From: Verrucomicrobiales bacterium
GTDB taxonomy: Bacteria; Verrucomicrobiota; Verrucomicrobiia; Limisphaerales; JAFMIX01
Assembly: GCA_017853785.1 (NCBI GenBank)
Contig: JAFMIX010000174.1
Coordinates: 1-5,068 of the forward strand
Length of the DNA: 5,068 bases
Direction: 5' to 3'
In this document: positions 4,780 through 5,068 of the stretch, one piece after another
How the letters are laid out: each line of letters opens with the position of its first letter
Numbering within the stretch: the first letter of the stretch is position 1
Made by a program: the position numbers and the translations under genes
Notes under the pieces: generated by a model
What the model was told of the DNA's origin: nothing
Databases searched by the model: none
Seen by the model: the letters and a program-made list of their open reading frames with translations, nothing else

Positions 4780-5068
4780 ATGACACCGCTCATCAAACTT
4801 TTGCTCGAAGGCGGCAGCCTGAATACCGCGCAGATGGCGCAGATCCTCAAGCTGTCCGAAGCTGATTTGAACGCCCAGCTCGACGCCTTGAAGAAGGAAG
4901 GTGTGCTGCTCGGTTTCCGCCCCGTGCTGAACCTTTCGCATGAAGATTCCGGCACGGTGCGCGCCGTCATCGAGGTGCGCATCACGCCCGAGCGCGGCGG
5001 CGGCTTCAACCGGCTGGCCGAGCGCATCAGCAAGTTCGACGAGGTGGAATCCTGCTACCTCATGTCCG
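4780..5068 (+). CDS. Lrp/AsnC-family transcriptional regulator, N-terminal part
   Basis: Partial gene: 96 residues from the ATG at 4780 to the window edge. Residues 1-50 (MTPLIKLLLEGGSLNTAQMA, then ILKLSEADLNAQLDALKKEG and VLLGFRPVL) form a winged helix-turn-helix of the Lrp/AsnC type, though the N-terminus is shorter than usual. From about 59 (TVRAVIEVRITPERGGGFNRL, then AERISKFDEVESCYLMS) the ligand-binding RAM domain begins; the F..LAERI..F.EV.SCYLMS pattern is typical. Such proteins bind DNA as dimers to octamers and respond to amino acids or other small molecules. It follows the phosphatase after 75 bases in the same direction; whether it belongs to that operon is unclear. No good ribosome-binding site or promoter was seen. 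In similar genomes such a gene often precedes an aminotransferase, but nothing downstream is visible here. Confidence 0.9.
   Translation, partial: MTPLIKLLLEGGSLNTAQMAQILKLSEADLNAQLDALKKEGVLLGFRPVLNLSHEDSGTVRAVIEVRITPERGGGFNRLAERISKFDEVESCYLMS

Overview
The window is about 5.1 kb of GC-rich bacterial chromosome with two divergent gene blocks. Weak ribosome-binding sites, an Lrp-type regulator next to a Ppx/GppA gene, and the style of the paired thymidylate-kinase-like proteins suggest a member of the Verrucomicrobiota (Pedosphaera/Limisphaera type). This placement is an inference from protein character; no marker gene is present to confirm it.

Left block, minus strand, read from about 2090 down to 1: an ECF sigma factor, a small zinc-finger anti-sigma factor, a membrane-anchored rhodanese, a 55-residue DUF6132-type membrane protein, an 80-residue DUF2892 membrane protein with a cysteine-rich tail, and the first 86 residues of a lipoprotein that looks like an RND-efflux periplasmic adaptor. 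The most striking non-coding feature is a 29-base element present twice, TTTGTAACCTTT-N8-CGCGGCTCA. One copy lies between the sigma and anti-sigma genes and the other between the rhodanese and DUF6132 genes. Each copy ends exactly 16 bases before the next start codon. They look like two promoters for the ECF sigma factor encoded here, so the block reads as a self-contained stress circuit: the sigma factor switches on its own inhibitor with the rhodanese, and separately a membrane/efflux module. Rhodanese plus cysteine-rich and efflux proteins suggests a thiol, sulfur or metal stress response, but the signal is unknown.

Right block, plus strand, 2211-4704: two tandem thymidylate-kinase-fold genes and a Ppx/GppA-family phosphatase, joined by 4-base ATGA and GTGA stop/start overlaps. 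The two kinase-like proteins are clear paralogues, about 45% identical over their central 97 residues by hand alignment. The first has an intact Walker A (GLDGSGKST). The second has arginine in place of the essential lysine (GADGSGRSS). Both have lost the motifs that bind dTMP in classical thymidylate kinases, so the usual 'dTMP kinase' label is doubtful for both. The phosphatase suggests a link to polyphosphate or (p)ppGpp metabolism.

At the right edge, after a 75-base gap, an Lrp/AsnC-family regulator begins and runs out of the window. No RNA genes, CRISPR arrays or complete mobile elements were seen.
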